Shown: in pieces, positions 11,409 to 21,370 of the stretch
Layout of the letters: the number at the start of each line of letters is the position of its first letter
Position numbering within the stretch: the first letter of the stretch is position 1
From: Limonium bicolor
Taxonomy: Eukaryota > Streptophyta > Magnoliopsida > Caryophyllales > Plumbaginaceae
Assembly: GCA_023374045.1 (NCBI GenBank)
Contig: CM041780.1
Span: forward strand, 38,455,030-38,519,029
Direction: 5' to 3'
Length of the DNA: 64,000 nucleotides
Translations under genes and position numbers: made by a program
Notes under the pieces: model-generated
The model's input: the letters and a program-made list of their open reading frames with translations, nothing else
Database searches by the model: none
Told to the model about the DNA's origin: nothing

Positions 11409-11457
11409 CTCTATTTTTGCGTAATTTGTCCGTTTTAGCTCTGTTTTTAATTTCGTT

Positions 11458-11473
11458 GGGGGGGGGGGGGGGG
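11458..11473 (+). repeat. G16 homopolymer
   Basis: An uninterrupted run of 16 G sits in the LTR. It could form a quadruplex in DNA or RNA; its length is also prone to sequencing error. Confidence 0.9.
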
Positions 11474-12687
11474 TTGGATTCCCCTATCAGTGAACAAGCT
11501 TCCTATGATGTTTTTATGCACTTTTATGCACCTATGATCAGTGTTTGAGAACTTATGATTTTGGTACCTAGTTATGTTGCTTCTGAGCCTTGGATAGTCG
11601 GGTCGGGCTGTCCCGTAGCATGCTGCGCAGGAATTCCTTCTGATTAAGCTTCTTAGGGTCTCCCTTAGGACGTTGTTGACCGATGGGTCTGTTAGCTATC
11701 TCTATGGCTTCTGTTGTGGGATCTTCGGATCCATAGGAAGTTATGTGAGTCCTTCTGTTGTGTTAGCGGGTTACAAGTGTCCCACCCTTTGTACTGATTC
11801 TGAAGTCCGAGTGTGATTTTGATGGGGCATTCTATTTTGGTTTCTGATCCATTTGGCTTATGTTTTGTCTGTTTGCAAATGTCATGTGTGTCCCTCTATT
11901 TATACAAACTTCTGCTTCTGTTTAGAGTGAGCTTCCTTGAGGAAGTCTTCTTCTTACTGGGTTGTTTAGCTCTCCCCTTTACTAACTATGCACATTGAGC
12001 TCGTGGGATCTCCTCTCCTTATCTCCTCCTAGAGCCATTACTTTTACTTATGTATTCGTTTAGACATTCATTTTGTTTTGCGCTTTGGACACTTTGGGAT
12101 GTATGTAGCCTTTCGGCCTTATGTTGTATTTAACTTCTGAACACGTTTGGATCTTGTAACCTCTTCTGGTATTTATGCAAGCTCTGTTATTTGATTTCGG
12201 GTTTGATATGCGTTAGAGCCTTACGACGTTAGGTAATAGACTGGCAGTGTGTTACGGTGTGAGCCTCGATTTTAAACCCTATCCTATGTTGATTAAATTG
12301 ATTAGGATCTAACCGGGTTTTAGGTCCACTCATAACCTAAGGTTAATAATTATGTCGTATAACAATAATTATTAAAACCTAAGCTAGCTCACTGGAACCT
12401 ATTATGAGCTGCCACCTAATTTTATCCTAGAGTAAATTAGGAAAGGTAGAGTTAGGGTTCGGGGGCTTGGTATTCGACTTATTTAGGGTTCAATTACTTT
12501 CGTTACCCCTAGAAGTCGTTTTTCCTCTACTTACTTTGTTTATGGCTTATTACGAAGTCGTTTTAACCTAAGTGCGCGGGCTTCTGTTTTTTTGTGTTTT
12601 TAAGCATTTTTGTCTGAAAATAAAAGTGGAAAGTGAAAATACCTAAACTAGGGTTTCGGAGGCAGAATTAGGTCAAATTTTGTTTAT

Positions 12688-12932
12688 GTCCGTAGCCACG
12701 GACCCCAGGTCCGAGAACACGGACCCCAGTTAACCTAATTATACAAAAAAGTCGAAATTAAGAAAAAATGAAATTTTGAAAAGTCCGGGGCCACGGACAA
12801 GCTGTCTGTGGGCCCGAACATCATTTAAAAAAAACCTAAATTTTGAAATTTTAAAATCCCGCCGCCATTTGTGGGTGTCCGAGGCCACGGACAACCCGTC
12901 CGTGGTCCCGGACCACCCACGGACAGGGGTTT
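12688..12932. repeat. GTCCG...CACGGAC hairpin segments in the LTR
   Basis: Three segments about 95 bp apart combine GTCCGNGGCCACGGAC and GTCCGTGG/CCACGGAC-type pairs, the clearest near 12876-12920. They are GC-rich islands in AT-rich sequence. Confidence 0.75.
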
Positions 12933-13503
12933 TTAGGCGGTTCCCAACGGTGTTTTCGACTCAAATATTATGGGTATGTAGCCTGAAAGATTATAAACAC
13001 GTTAGTACTTGAAAGAACTCAATTTGAAATCAAAATTAACACGAAACTTAGCAAACAAGTAACAAGGCAGAAGCAAAAGCAATTAGAAATACAGAAGCGT
13101 AAAAAGATTAGTTTGAGCCTAAAATTTGGCTGAAGACTGATACAGTTGTAAGGAGTTAGGAAAGTGGAATTTCTACCTGTTTTACCTCCGGATTTACAAT
13201 GATTCTTCACACCGGGATTCGTCAAGTGCCCCGTTGATGGCAGACCCAAAAGATTTTCGAACCAATCTTCTGGTTTTTGGTTGTTCTTGCTGTTCTTTAC
13301 GTTTTGGTGGTGTTTATGTGGGGTTTTGATGATTATTGGTGCTTTGGGGATTGGAAAACGAGTTTAGATGGTGATTTCGGGGGATTATCGGTATGATTTG
13401 GGTGGCCGGGTGTTGAAAAACGTGGGAGAGAAGAGGCTATGCTTTCTGACTTCCTAGGGTTCTTCAGCTTATGAGATTCTGATTTTATCAAAAGACCTAT
13501 CCC

Positions 13504-13511
13504 TTTATATA
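13504..13511 (-). promoter_or_regulatory. TATA box in the minus-strand LTR
   Basis: TATATAAA on the minus strand lies upstream, in transcription order, of the rest of the LTR. Motif and position only. Confidence 0.4.
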
Positions 13512-13973
13512 GACTTTCTTAAAGATAAAGAAAATCTAGTAAAAGTAAGATATTTTGGCATTTTGTTTAAATGACTTCCCAAAGGAATTTTGCTGTGAAA
13601 TTTTAACCACGTGTCAAGCATGGCAATTATGATTTTTCTGAAGTGGAATCGAATTTTTTGAATGTTGGAATATTTTAAAATTCAATTTCTCGTCAGATTC
13701 AATCAGAAATTGCTAGAAAATTATTGGAAATTCAAAAAATCAAAATTTCAACGCCATTATTTGGACATCTTTTGGAGGAGAGAGAAAGCGTATAGAAGGT
13801 CTCGGGAGCCTTAAAAATTACGAAAATGCCCCTAACAGTGTCGAAACTGCTCCCCATGCCCCGGAATACGCCGATCGAGCCAGAATCTCTCATTACTTGA
13901 TTGAAATGCCCCTCACAACACCAAAACCTCGTAGACCCTAACCAGGGGGGGTCTAAATTTTGGGTATAACATA

Positions 13974-13986
13974 TTGCCCCCCATCA
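13974..13986 (-). other. Polypurine tract of the minus-strand element
   Basis: On the minus strand GATGGGGGGCAATA directly precedes the LTR start TGTTATACCC. Similar GGGGGCAAT tracts recur at 21451, 21520 and 22618 inside the element. Confidence 0.65.
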
Positions 13987-14084
13987 ACTAGACATTGTAA
14001 TGGATATGAAAAGTTTGGTTGATGCTTGAGTGATGCCCCAAAATTTTGGATCTTTGAAGACCCCACACGCAATTGAAATCCGAC

Positions 14085-14295
14085 TAGGTGTATCGAGCTG
14101 TTCTAAGGCGCTGACTACCTATGAGTAAAGTGGAAGGATGTCGAGCGATTCTAAGGCGTCGACCACCTATCGGTAAAAATGAAGTAATGTTGGACTATTC
14201 TAAGGCACCGACTACCTACCTATGATGAACGAGATGATGTCAAGCTATTCTAAGGCGTTGACTACCTATGATGAATAGGATGATGTCAAGCTATT
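14085..14295. repeat. 48-bp tandem array, left part
   Basis: Four units and the start of a fifth carry the core CTATTCTAAGGCGTTGACTA, followed by CCTATGA and an AT-rich spacer; units run about 46-52 bp. The array stops at 14295 where the LTR element inserted and resumes at 19971. Confidence 0.9.
14291..14295 (+). other. Target site duplication, left copy (CTATT)
   Basis: CTATT immediately before the LTR start TGATAAG is repeated exactly at 19971-19975 after the second LTR. This proves the borders of the inserted element. Confidence 0.95.
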
Positions 14296-14572
14296 TGATA
14301 AGTGTCTAAATGAGCATGTTTTATAGGTATATTTCATATATTATAACAGCACTTTTTTGCTCATTTCTCACTTATCGTATGGTTTTCCTCTAGTTTATGT
14401 TTTATTGTTTATTCTCACAAATTATTGGTTTAACATGAGGAAAACCAAGCCGGAAGTGAAGTAGATAAGAGACGAACACATAGACGCAAACGGCTCAGAA
14501 AAACGGACTTATAACGAAGAATGTAGAGCCGGTTGAAGATTGTTATATATGTATAATATATAATATCGCACG

Positions 14573-14905
14573 GACACAAACAGAGGCAACCGCCCCGTAT
14601 TGGGCGGTCTACTCTAATGCAACCGCCTCGCGGACAAGGCTGAGGCAACCGCCTCTTACAGGCGGAACAGGTAGAGGCAACCGCCTCAAAGGGAGGCGGA
14701 CATGAGTGAGGCTACCGCCCAAAGGGAGGCGGACGTGACATTAGGCTACCACCTACAAAGAGCGGACAAGAGACAGAAGACCGCCTCGCGGTCAAGACAG
14801 AGGGAACCGCCTCCTTAACAGGCGGACAACATACATGACCGCCTCCTTAACAGGCGGACAAGACACATGGAACCGCTGGTTAATTGGCGGACAGCACAGA
14901 GAGGA
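14573..14905. repeat. ACCGCCTC/GAGGCGG hairpin cluster, 5' LTR
   Basis: About ten units of 25-35 bp alternate AACCGCCTC and GAGGCGGAC, each able to pair, for example CCGCCTCAAAGGGAGGCGG near 14680. The same cluster is repeated in the 3' LTR. Confidence 0.9.
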
Positions 14906-15112
14906 CCGCATGTTATCTGGCGTCGTGTATAAATGTTCTGGAGCTTATCGTCTTCGCCGTCTTCTGCGACTCGCCGCTGCAACTCGTCCACTGTCTGCCT
15001 GCATTAATGAGCCTCTTATCCATCTACTCCTCATCACGCGTGAGCTCTGTCCCCTGCGCAATCAAATAGCAACCGTTAAACAAATCGTACGGAGCTTCTT
15101 CTCCTCTGCCTC

Positions 15113-15119
15113 TATATAA
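15113..15119 (+). promoter_or_regulatory. TATA box, 5' LTR
   Basis: TATATAA follows CTCCTCTGCCTC and lies about 210 bp after the hairpin cluster. The 3' LTR has the same motif in the same context. Confidence 0.6.
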
Positions 15120-16102
15120 CCGACGCCCCTTCTGCAAAGAAAAAAATTCCCTTCCTCCGAATCCAAATTGTTATTGTTATTATTAGACCATCGTTAGACA
15201 GTTTCCACACCTACGTTCCATTCCATCCTCTAATCCTCCACTTCTCCATTTTAGTTTAATTCTACATTTCACCACGAAGCAGGAGCGGTATAAAGAAGAG
15301 AAGTAAAGGGAGCTGGATCAGAAGCGAATCGCAGCCCAGTCTCCGCCAGCAGTCTCCAAATTAATGGCTATTTCTGTTTCCTTTTTATTACTGTTTATGT
15401 CTGAGTGATTTTACTCGTATCCTAGGATGGGGTTTTGTTCCTAAATAATTCAGACTTATATTAATACCAAGTTTGCTTATAAATATTTGTTTTTGTCTCT
15501 CTAATTATTAAATGCTTAACAACTGATCATTTTTATGCATTTACGGTTCTCTTATTCAATGATTTTGTAAATCTGAGAATAGACCACAAAGAAAGACGAA
15601 CGTCAGATATTATACTCCTTGATTAGCAGATAAAATCCATCGCTGTTATAAAAAGAATTCTCACTTAAAGCTAATTAATGATTTTAGACTTTTTCTGATT
15701 GTAAGAAGTTTAATGAATTAATTAAGAGCTGTCCTTATCTATGATTTAGAAAGGTCACAAGATAAATTCTTAACAGACAAATAAGAGCAAATTAGGATTA
15801 TTAATTGTCTAAGTAATTTAGGAAATTCCCCCGCAATCCTAGGATACCCTTTTTCCATCCATCCATTTATTTTATTTACTGTATTTATTTCTGTACTAAT
15901 CCCAAAGTTCAAGCTTGCCTCCGGCTAAACCCCAATTTAACTTTTTATGCACTTTAATTTTATCTTTTGTACATTTACTAAACTGAATATTATTAGACAG
16001 TTGCGAAGTCTCTGTGGATACGACCTTGTTGTACTACAAAGATTGGGTTCACTGCCCATAATTAGGAAGATAGTTTAACTACTATTTTGCCCAACAAGTT
16101 TT

Positions 16103-16120
16103 TGGCGCCGTTGCAGGGGA
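16103..16120 (+). other. Primer-binding site (tRNA-Asp type)
   Basis: TGGCGCCGTTGCAGGGGA lies six bases after the LTR end. It matches the tRNA-Asp 3' end except for an A where CCGGGG is expected. Confidence 0.85.
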
Positions 16121-16228
16121 CTTCGGTCCAACTATCTGATTTATTATCTGTTTAGTTTTTCTTTTTTTTCGTTATTTGTCACTTTTGTGTATAAATTTTT
16201 GTTTTGTTTTCAAAGGTACTTAATTCTG

Positions 16229-16414
16229 ATGGATGATCACTACGATCAAGCAGGAATTGGTATGGTTACCCTATGGCGCAGAGGACTACGTCAATGGAGT
16301 GTCTGCCAAGAGTGTGGAGGAGACCATGAAAGTTCCTATTGTCCTATGGTTGCAGTAGAAAGAGACAACCGCCATTTTACGGGAAATGATGGCAAATTTT
16401 ACCTCAACCATTGA
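16229..16414 (+). CDS. Short reading frame with a gag-like zinc knuckle
   Basis: A 61-residue frame starts at an ATG 108 bases after the PBS. It contains CQECGGDHESSYCP, a CX2CX3HX4C knuckle like those in Athila gag proteins (the retroviral CCHC spacing is CX2CX4HX4C). Nothing else of gag is recognisable. A degraded Pro/Ser/Glu-rich stretch follows to about 16940 in broken frames. It is probably what remains of gag, perhaps kept as an RNA-binding peptide; that is a guess. Whether it is translated is unknown. Confidence 0.45.
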   Translation: MDDHYDQAGIGMVTLWRRGLRQWSVCQECGGDHESSYCPMVAVERDNRHFTGNDGKFYLNH

Positions 16415-18158
16415 AATGATCCGGCAAAGAACGCTAGATCAGTAGACCACATGGAACAACCCGTTCCACAACTGAATGCAGTGGTTCACGAGGAAGAACC
16501 AACCTGTTTGAGGACATAAGCTACTCTCACTCTCCACCTCTCCCCTCTTTCGAATTAGAGAATCCATCACCAAACAACTATCAGCTTGATTATGGAGACA
16601 ACCCCTCAAAGAGAGTTTCTCCTTGGACTCATGGAGTCCCCTCCCTCTGAAATCAACTACTACTTCCCCTCCTTCTCCGTGCTCTACCAGAAGATGAGGG
16701 TGGATACATCCTCAACCTTGAGAAGGAGGAGATGCCACCTCCCTCCGAGCCATCAGAGAGAGTGCTATAGTAAATTTCAAGGAGCCACTTCCCTCTGAAG
16801 ATCCCTATCAAGGTTCTTACCATAAGCCTCAACAACAAGAGGAGGATTTTTACATCCTCCAATTTGAGGAAGAAAAGTCATTTCCACCGGTCTTCTGTAG
16901 AACTACGTTCCCGGCAGTACCATCCTCAAACACCAGATTTTGAGGAGTATTAATTTTTATTATTTTATATGCCGAGGTACATTTTGTTTTGATCCAGGAT
17001 AACGACAAAGCGTCTAGCCAAAGACGTTAAGAAAGGCAGCTTCCTGGGAGGCAACCCGGGTGTACTTTTATTTATTTTGCCTTTATGTTCTTTTAATTTT
17101 CAGGTTCTCTTTCAATTTTATTTTTGCTAACTTTTAACCCCGTTTTTAGTATGGTTGCTTCTAGTGTCTTATGCAGGTGTAACCCATGTGGACCCGCAAC
17201 CAAGCTACGCTACTTGAGGCTGAAGCTCAAGTGTGGGGAACGCAGATTAACGCTAGCAAAAATAATATCAGGGGAGTACCAGTTTCTTTAATTTTGCTTT
17301 TATTTAAATAAAATTGTAGAGGAACGTTTATTTGCTTAACTGTTTATTTGTGCTCTTTGTGTATATCTCTGTTCGTCTACTTAACCGAAAAGTCTTCGAA
17401 GCTTCCCTTGTTTTCTGTAAACAATGAGGACATTGTTCAATTTAAGTGTGGGGGAGTGTGCCCTTTTCGGTGACATTTTTAAATGTTAATCCTCTCCTTA
17501 TTTTCGTTTGTCCAAATTCAAATTTATGGACCCTTTATATGTGGGTTGTTCTCTTTAAAATAAATACTGTTATGAATTTGTGGGATAAATGTACAAATTT
17601 TAAAATTTTGATTACTTTTGAGGAGCATTTTATATGCGGTGTGACCAAATAATCTGCAAATGGTTGGATTTTATTGCTCAGGGTTTCTTTCTGTCTTCTC
17701 TCTTAGGATTGCTAAGGGTACTTTTCTGTTAAAAAAAAGATAAGAAAAATAAATAAGGGACTTTCGAGACACCATTGGTAACCAACAAAAGAGTTGAGTG
17801 TTCTTAAATACAAAGGCGTGATGCCTATATTTTCCTCATCTCTTATGCAAAAGTGAAACAAATGCATAAATCTATTTTTCCTTTTGTTTTCTCCTTAATG
17901 CCCATTCTTGAGAGAAGTTGGCCATGTAAAAGTTCTCAGAGTCACCCTAAAAAAACATTGAAGTACCTTGGATCATACCCCCGAACTCTATGTTTTATTT
18001 TTACCCTGAGCACACCTTTGCCACCAGCAGTTAATTTTTCACACTCCTCAATAAGTTAAAAAGATCATGTTTATCCTACCCTTCATAATAATATTTGTTA
18101 ATATTGAGCATTCCCTACTTAAATGGGTACATGGTTTTGCTTGAGGACAAGCAAAAAG
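16415..18158 (+). other. Internal non-coding region of the Athila-like element
   Basis: Contains the AGCGTCTAGCCAAAGACGTT stem and CTGGGAGGCAACCCGGG (16999-17060), an internal polypurine-like GTGTGGGGGAGTGTG at 17446-17460, and AT-rich sequence without coding potential. The conserved stem block is common to Athila relatives and may act in packaging or RNA structure; its role is not established here. Confidence 0.6.
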
Positions 18159-18159
18159 G

Positions 18160-18173
18160 TAAGTGTGGGGGTG
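18160..18173 (+). other. Polypurine tract
   Basis: TAAGTGTGGGGGTG directly precedes the 3' LTR start and follows GAGGACAAGCAAAAAGG, the usual end of this element type. Confidence 0.85.
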
Positions 18174-18454
18174 TGATAAGTGTCTAAATGACATGTTTTA
18201 TAGGTATATTTCATATATTATAACAGCACTTTTTTGCTCATTTCTCACTTATCGTATGGTTTTCCTCTAGTTTATGTTTTATTGTTTATCTCACAAATTA
18301 TTGGTTTAACATGAGGAAAACCAAGCCGGAAGTGAAGTAGATAAAGAGACGAACACATAGACGCAACGGCTCAGAAAACGGACTTATAACGAAGAATGTA
18401 GAGCCGGTTGAAGATTGTATATATATTATATATATAATATATCGCACGGACACA

Positions 18455-18790
18455 AACGAGGCAACCGCCCCGTATTGGGCGGTCTACTCTAATGCAACCG
18501 CCTCGCGGACAAGGCTGAGGCAACCGCCTCTTACAGAGGCGGAACAGGTAGAGGCAACCGCCTCAAAGGGAGGCGGACATGAGTGAGGCTACCGCCTCAA
18601 AGGGAGGCGACTGACATTAGGCTACCACCTACAAAGAGCGGACAGAGACAGAAGACCGCCTCGCGGTCAAGACAGAGGGAACCGCCTCCTTAACAGGCGG
18701 ACAACATACAGATGACCGCCTCCTTAACAGGCGGACAAGACACATGGAACCGCTGGTTAATTGGCGGACAGCACAGAGACCGCATGTTAT
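18455..18790. repeat. ACCGCCTC/GAGGCGG hairpin cluster, 3' LTR
   Basis: Same array as in the 5' LTR with small indels; several units are more complete here (for example GACCGCCTC near 18714). Confidence 0.9.
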
Positions 18791-18988
18791 CTGGCTCGTG
18801 TATAAATGTTTCCGGAGCTTATCGTCTTCGCCGTCTTCTGCGACTCGCCCGCTGCAACTCGTCCACTGTCTGCCTGCATTAATGAGCCTCTTATCCATCT
18901 ACTCCTCATCACGCGTGAGCTCTGTCCCCTGCGCAATCAAAGAGCAACCGTTAAACAAAATCGTACGGAGCTTCTTCTCCTCTGCCTC

Positions 18989-18996
18989 TATATAAA
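18989..18996 (+). promoter_or_regulatory. TATA box, 3' LTR
   Basis: TATATAAA in the same context as the 5' LTR copy. As part of a 3' LTR it could drive transcription into the flanking array. Confidence 0.55.
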
Positions 18997-19970
18997 CCGA
19001 CGCCCCTTCTGCAAAGAAAAAAAATTCCCTTCCTCCGAATCCAAATTGTTATTGTTATTATTAGACCATCGTTAGACAGTTTCCACACCTACGTCCATTC
19101 CATCCTCTAATCCTCCACTTCTCCATTTTAGTTTAATTCTACATTTCACCACGAAGCAGGAGCGGTATAAAAGAAGAGAAGTAAAAGGGAGCTGGATCAG
19201 AAGCGAATCGCAGCCCAGTCTCCGCCAGCAGTCTCCAAATTAATGGCTATTTCTGTTTCCTTTTTATTACTGTTTATGTCCTGAGTGATTTTACTCGTAT
19301 CCTAGGATGGGTTGTTCCTAAATAATTCAGACTTATTATTAATACCAAGTTTGCTTATAAATATTTTTTGTCTCTCTAAATTATTAAATGCTTAACAACT
19401 GATCATTTTTATGCATTCGGTTTCTCTTATTTCAATGATTTTGTAAATCTGAGAATAGACCACAAAGAAAGACGAACGTCAGATATTATACTCCTTGATT
19501 AGCAGATAAAATCCGTGTTATAAAAAGAATTCTCACTTAAAGCTAATTAATGATTTTAGACTTTTTCTGATTGTAAGAAGTTTAATGAATTAATTAAGAG
19601 CTGTCTTATCTATGATTTAGAAAGGTCACAAGATAAATTCTTAAACAGACAATAAGAGCAAATTAGGATTATTAATTGTCTAAGTAATTTAGGAAATTCC
19701 CCGCAATCCTAGGATACCCTTTTTCCATCCATCCATTTATTTTATTTACTGTATTTATTATTTCTGTACTAATCCCAAAGTTCAAGCTTGCCTTCGGCTA
19801 AACCCCAATTTACTTTTTATGCACTTTAATTTATCTTTTTGTACATTTACTAAACTGAATAATTAATTAGACAGTTGCGAAGTCTCTGTGGATACGACCT
19901 TGTTGTACTACAAAGATTGGGTTCACTGCCCATAATTAGGAAGATAGTTTAACTACTATTTTGCCCAACA

Positions 19971-20195
19971 CTATTCTAAGGCGTTGACTACCTATGAATG
20001 AAATGTTGTCAAGCTATTCTAAGGCGTTGACTACCTATAATGAATGAAATGTCGTCAAGCTATTCTAAGGTGCTGACTACCTATAAGTAAAGTGGAATGA
20101 AGTAATGTCAAGTGATTCTAAGGCATTGACAACCTAAAAAGTAAAATGAAATAATGTTAAGCGATTCTGAGGCGTTGACAATCCTAAAATATGTA
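19971..20195. repeat. 48-bp tandem array, right part
   Basis: Continues the array broken at 14295: five units with the CTATTCTAAGGCGTTGACTA core, decaying to the right (ATTCTGAGGCGTTGACAATC at the end). The first five bases are the right copy of the target duplication. Confidence 0.9.
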
Positions 20196-20224
20196 AACTG
20201 GGTGGTATGCAAATGCAAGAATGT

Positions 20225-20308
20225 TAGAATGCTAATAGTGTTGATAGTGTCGATGATATTGATGATGCTGATGATGTTGATGATGTTGATGATGTTGATG
20301 ATGCTCGG
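20225..20308 (+). repeat. GATGATGTT-rich microsatellite
   Basis: A run of TGATGATGTTGATGATGT-type trinucleotide sequence links the 48-bp array to the next block. The following 20310-20460 has two imperfect copies of a segment with GGACTTATTG and CACCCACCA. Confidence 0.85.
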
Positions 20309-20514
20309 ATGCTTTTGGGGACCGAAACCCGTGCCAATGCTCCTGGCTGCACCCAATGTGGACTTATTGCCATCACCCACCACCCAAGCCGGTGTGCAGG
20401 GATAACTCCTGGTAAAAACCCTGGGGACTTATTGTCTTTGCCCACCATTCGTTGATCCCAAAGTAAGCTGACACCATCACCTCGCCAACTTTTCTGTCGC
20501 CAGGTCTTGTGACG

Positions 20515-20995
20515 TGCTTAGATAATGCAACTAGGTCTTATGACGAGCCTATATGAATGAGATGAATGCAATGTGTTTTATGAGAATGGGTAGTGCTAGG
20601 TCTTACTACGAGCCTAAAGGAATGCAACTAGGTCTTATGACGAGCCTAAAGATTGGATCTAGGTCTTATGACGAGCCTAAAGGTGGATCTAGGTCTTATG
20701 ACAAGCCTAAGGATGGGATCTAGGTATTATGACGAGCCTGGGGATGGGATCCAGGTCTCATGACGAGCCTAAGGATGGGATCTAGGTCTTATGACGAGCC
20801 TAAGGATGGGATCTAGGTCTTATGACGAGCATAAGGATGGGATCTAGGTCTTATGATGAGCCTGAGGATGGGATCTAGGTTTTATGATGAGCCTAAGGAT
20901 GGGATCTAGGTCGTATGACGAGCCTAAGGATGGGATCTAGGTCTTATGACGTGCCTAACGATGGGATCTAGGTCTTATGACGAGCCTAAGGATAG
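20515..20995 (+). repeat. 31-bp tandem array
   Basis: About 14-15 units with the core TAGGTCTTATGACGAGCCTA and a GGATGGGATC spacer. The first few units have longer, irregular spacers; from about 20650 the 31-bp period is regular. Confidence 0.95.
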
Positions 20996-21039
20996 TTTTA
21001 AGTGAAAATGTATTGGGAAAATGATGAATGTAGAAGGAT

Positions 21040-21370
21040 TAAGGCTTATGTCAAACCTGGAGATGGTAGGGCTCAAGACGGGCCTGTGGGTGTTTAAATG
21101 TGAAGGAAGGGCTTAGGACTGGCCTGAGGGAGTTTGATGTGGAGGTAGGGCTTAGGACGGGCCTGTGGGAATTTGATGTGGAGGTTGGGCTTAGGAGGGG
21201 CTGAGGATATTTGAATGTGGAGGAAGGGCTTAGGACGGGCATGAGGATGTTTAAATGTGGAGGAAGGGCTTAGGACGGGCCTGAGGATGTTTAAATGTGG
21301 AGAAAGGGCTTAGGACGGGCCTGAGGATGTTTAAATATGGAGGAAGGGCTTAGGAAGGGCCTGAGTGATA
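21040..21370 (+). repeat. 40-bp tandem array
   Basis: About eight units with GGCTTAGGACGGGCCTGAGG followed by a TTTAAATGTGGAGGAA-type spacer. The core resembles that of the 31-bp array (CTTATGACGAGCCTA against CTTAGGACGGGCCTGA), so the two may share an origin. Confidence 0.92.

Larger units (their letters stand above)
10277..12249 (+). mobile_element. 3' LTR of the decayed chromovirus
   Basis: It starts TGTTATAACCCGG after the polypurine tract and is AT/T-rich. It contains an inverted-repeat cluster (11039-11408) and a G16 run. The right end is taken at 12249, where a differently oriented LTR begins. The true end is uncertain because the neighbouring LTR also starts with TGTTA and no partner LTR is present. 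Confidence 0.6.
12250..13971 (-). mobile_element. 3' LTR of the non-autonomous Tat/Ogre-like element
   Basis: On the minus strand it begins TGTTATACCCAAAATTTAG at 13971, right after a polypurine tract, and ends CACACCGTAACA at 12250. The termini are TG...CA with TGTTA inverted. It contains three hairpin-rich segments (12688-12932) and a TATA box. Length is 1,722 bp. No second copy is present to confirm the borders. Confidence 0.65.
14296..16096 (+). mobile_element. 5' LTR of the Athila-like element
   Basis: Runs from TGATAAGTGTCTAAATG to TTTTGCCCAACA, 1,801 bp. It contains the GCCGCCTC hairpin cluster near its start, a TATA box at 15113 and a block shared with the LTR at 7377-8975 near its end. 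Confidence 0.95.
14296..19970 (+). mobile_element. Complete non-autonomous Athila-like LTR retrotransposon
   Basis: Two LTRs (14296-16096 and 18174-19970) flank a 2.08-kb internal region, with a perfect 5-bp duplication CTATT on both sides. The internal part has a tRNA-Asp-type PBS, a short frame with a gag-like zinc knuckle, the stem-and-GGGAGGCAACCC block seen in many Athila relatives (about 17000-17060), and a polypurine tract. There is no protease, RT or integrase, so it must be mobilised in trans. The LTRs are nearly identical, and most differences I can see are one-base indels. It is inserted in a tandem array of another element. Confidence 0.93.
18174..19970 (+). mobile_element. 3' LTR of the Athila-like element
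   Basis: 1,797 bp, matching the 5' LTR end to end. TATA box at 18989-18996; hairpin cluster at 18455-18790. Ends TTTTGCCCAACA before the CTATT duplication. Confidence 0.95.

Noticed and set aside
20108..20448. Frames rich in Ile/Asn, Ser/Thr or Met/Leu
   Set aside because: Translations of the GATGATGTT microsatellite.
20515..21370. Regular short repeats as a possible CRISPR array
   Set aside because: The units are directly tandem with no unique spacers, and the setting is a plant retrotransposon.
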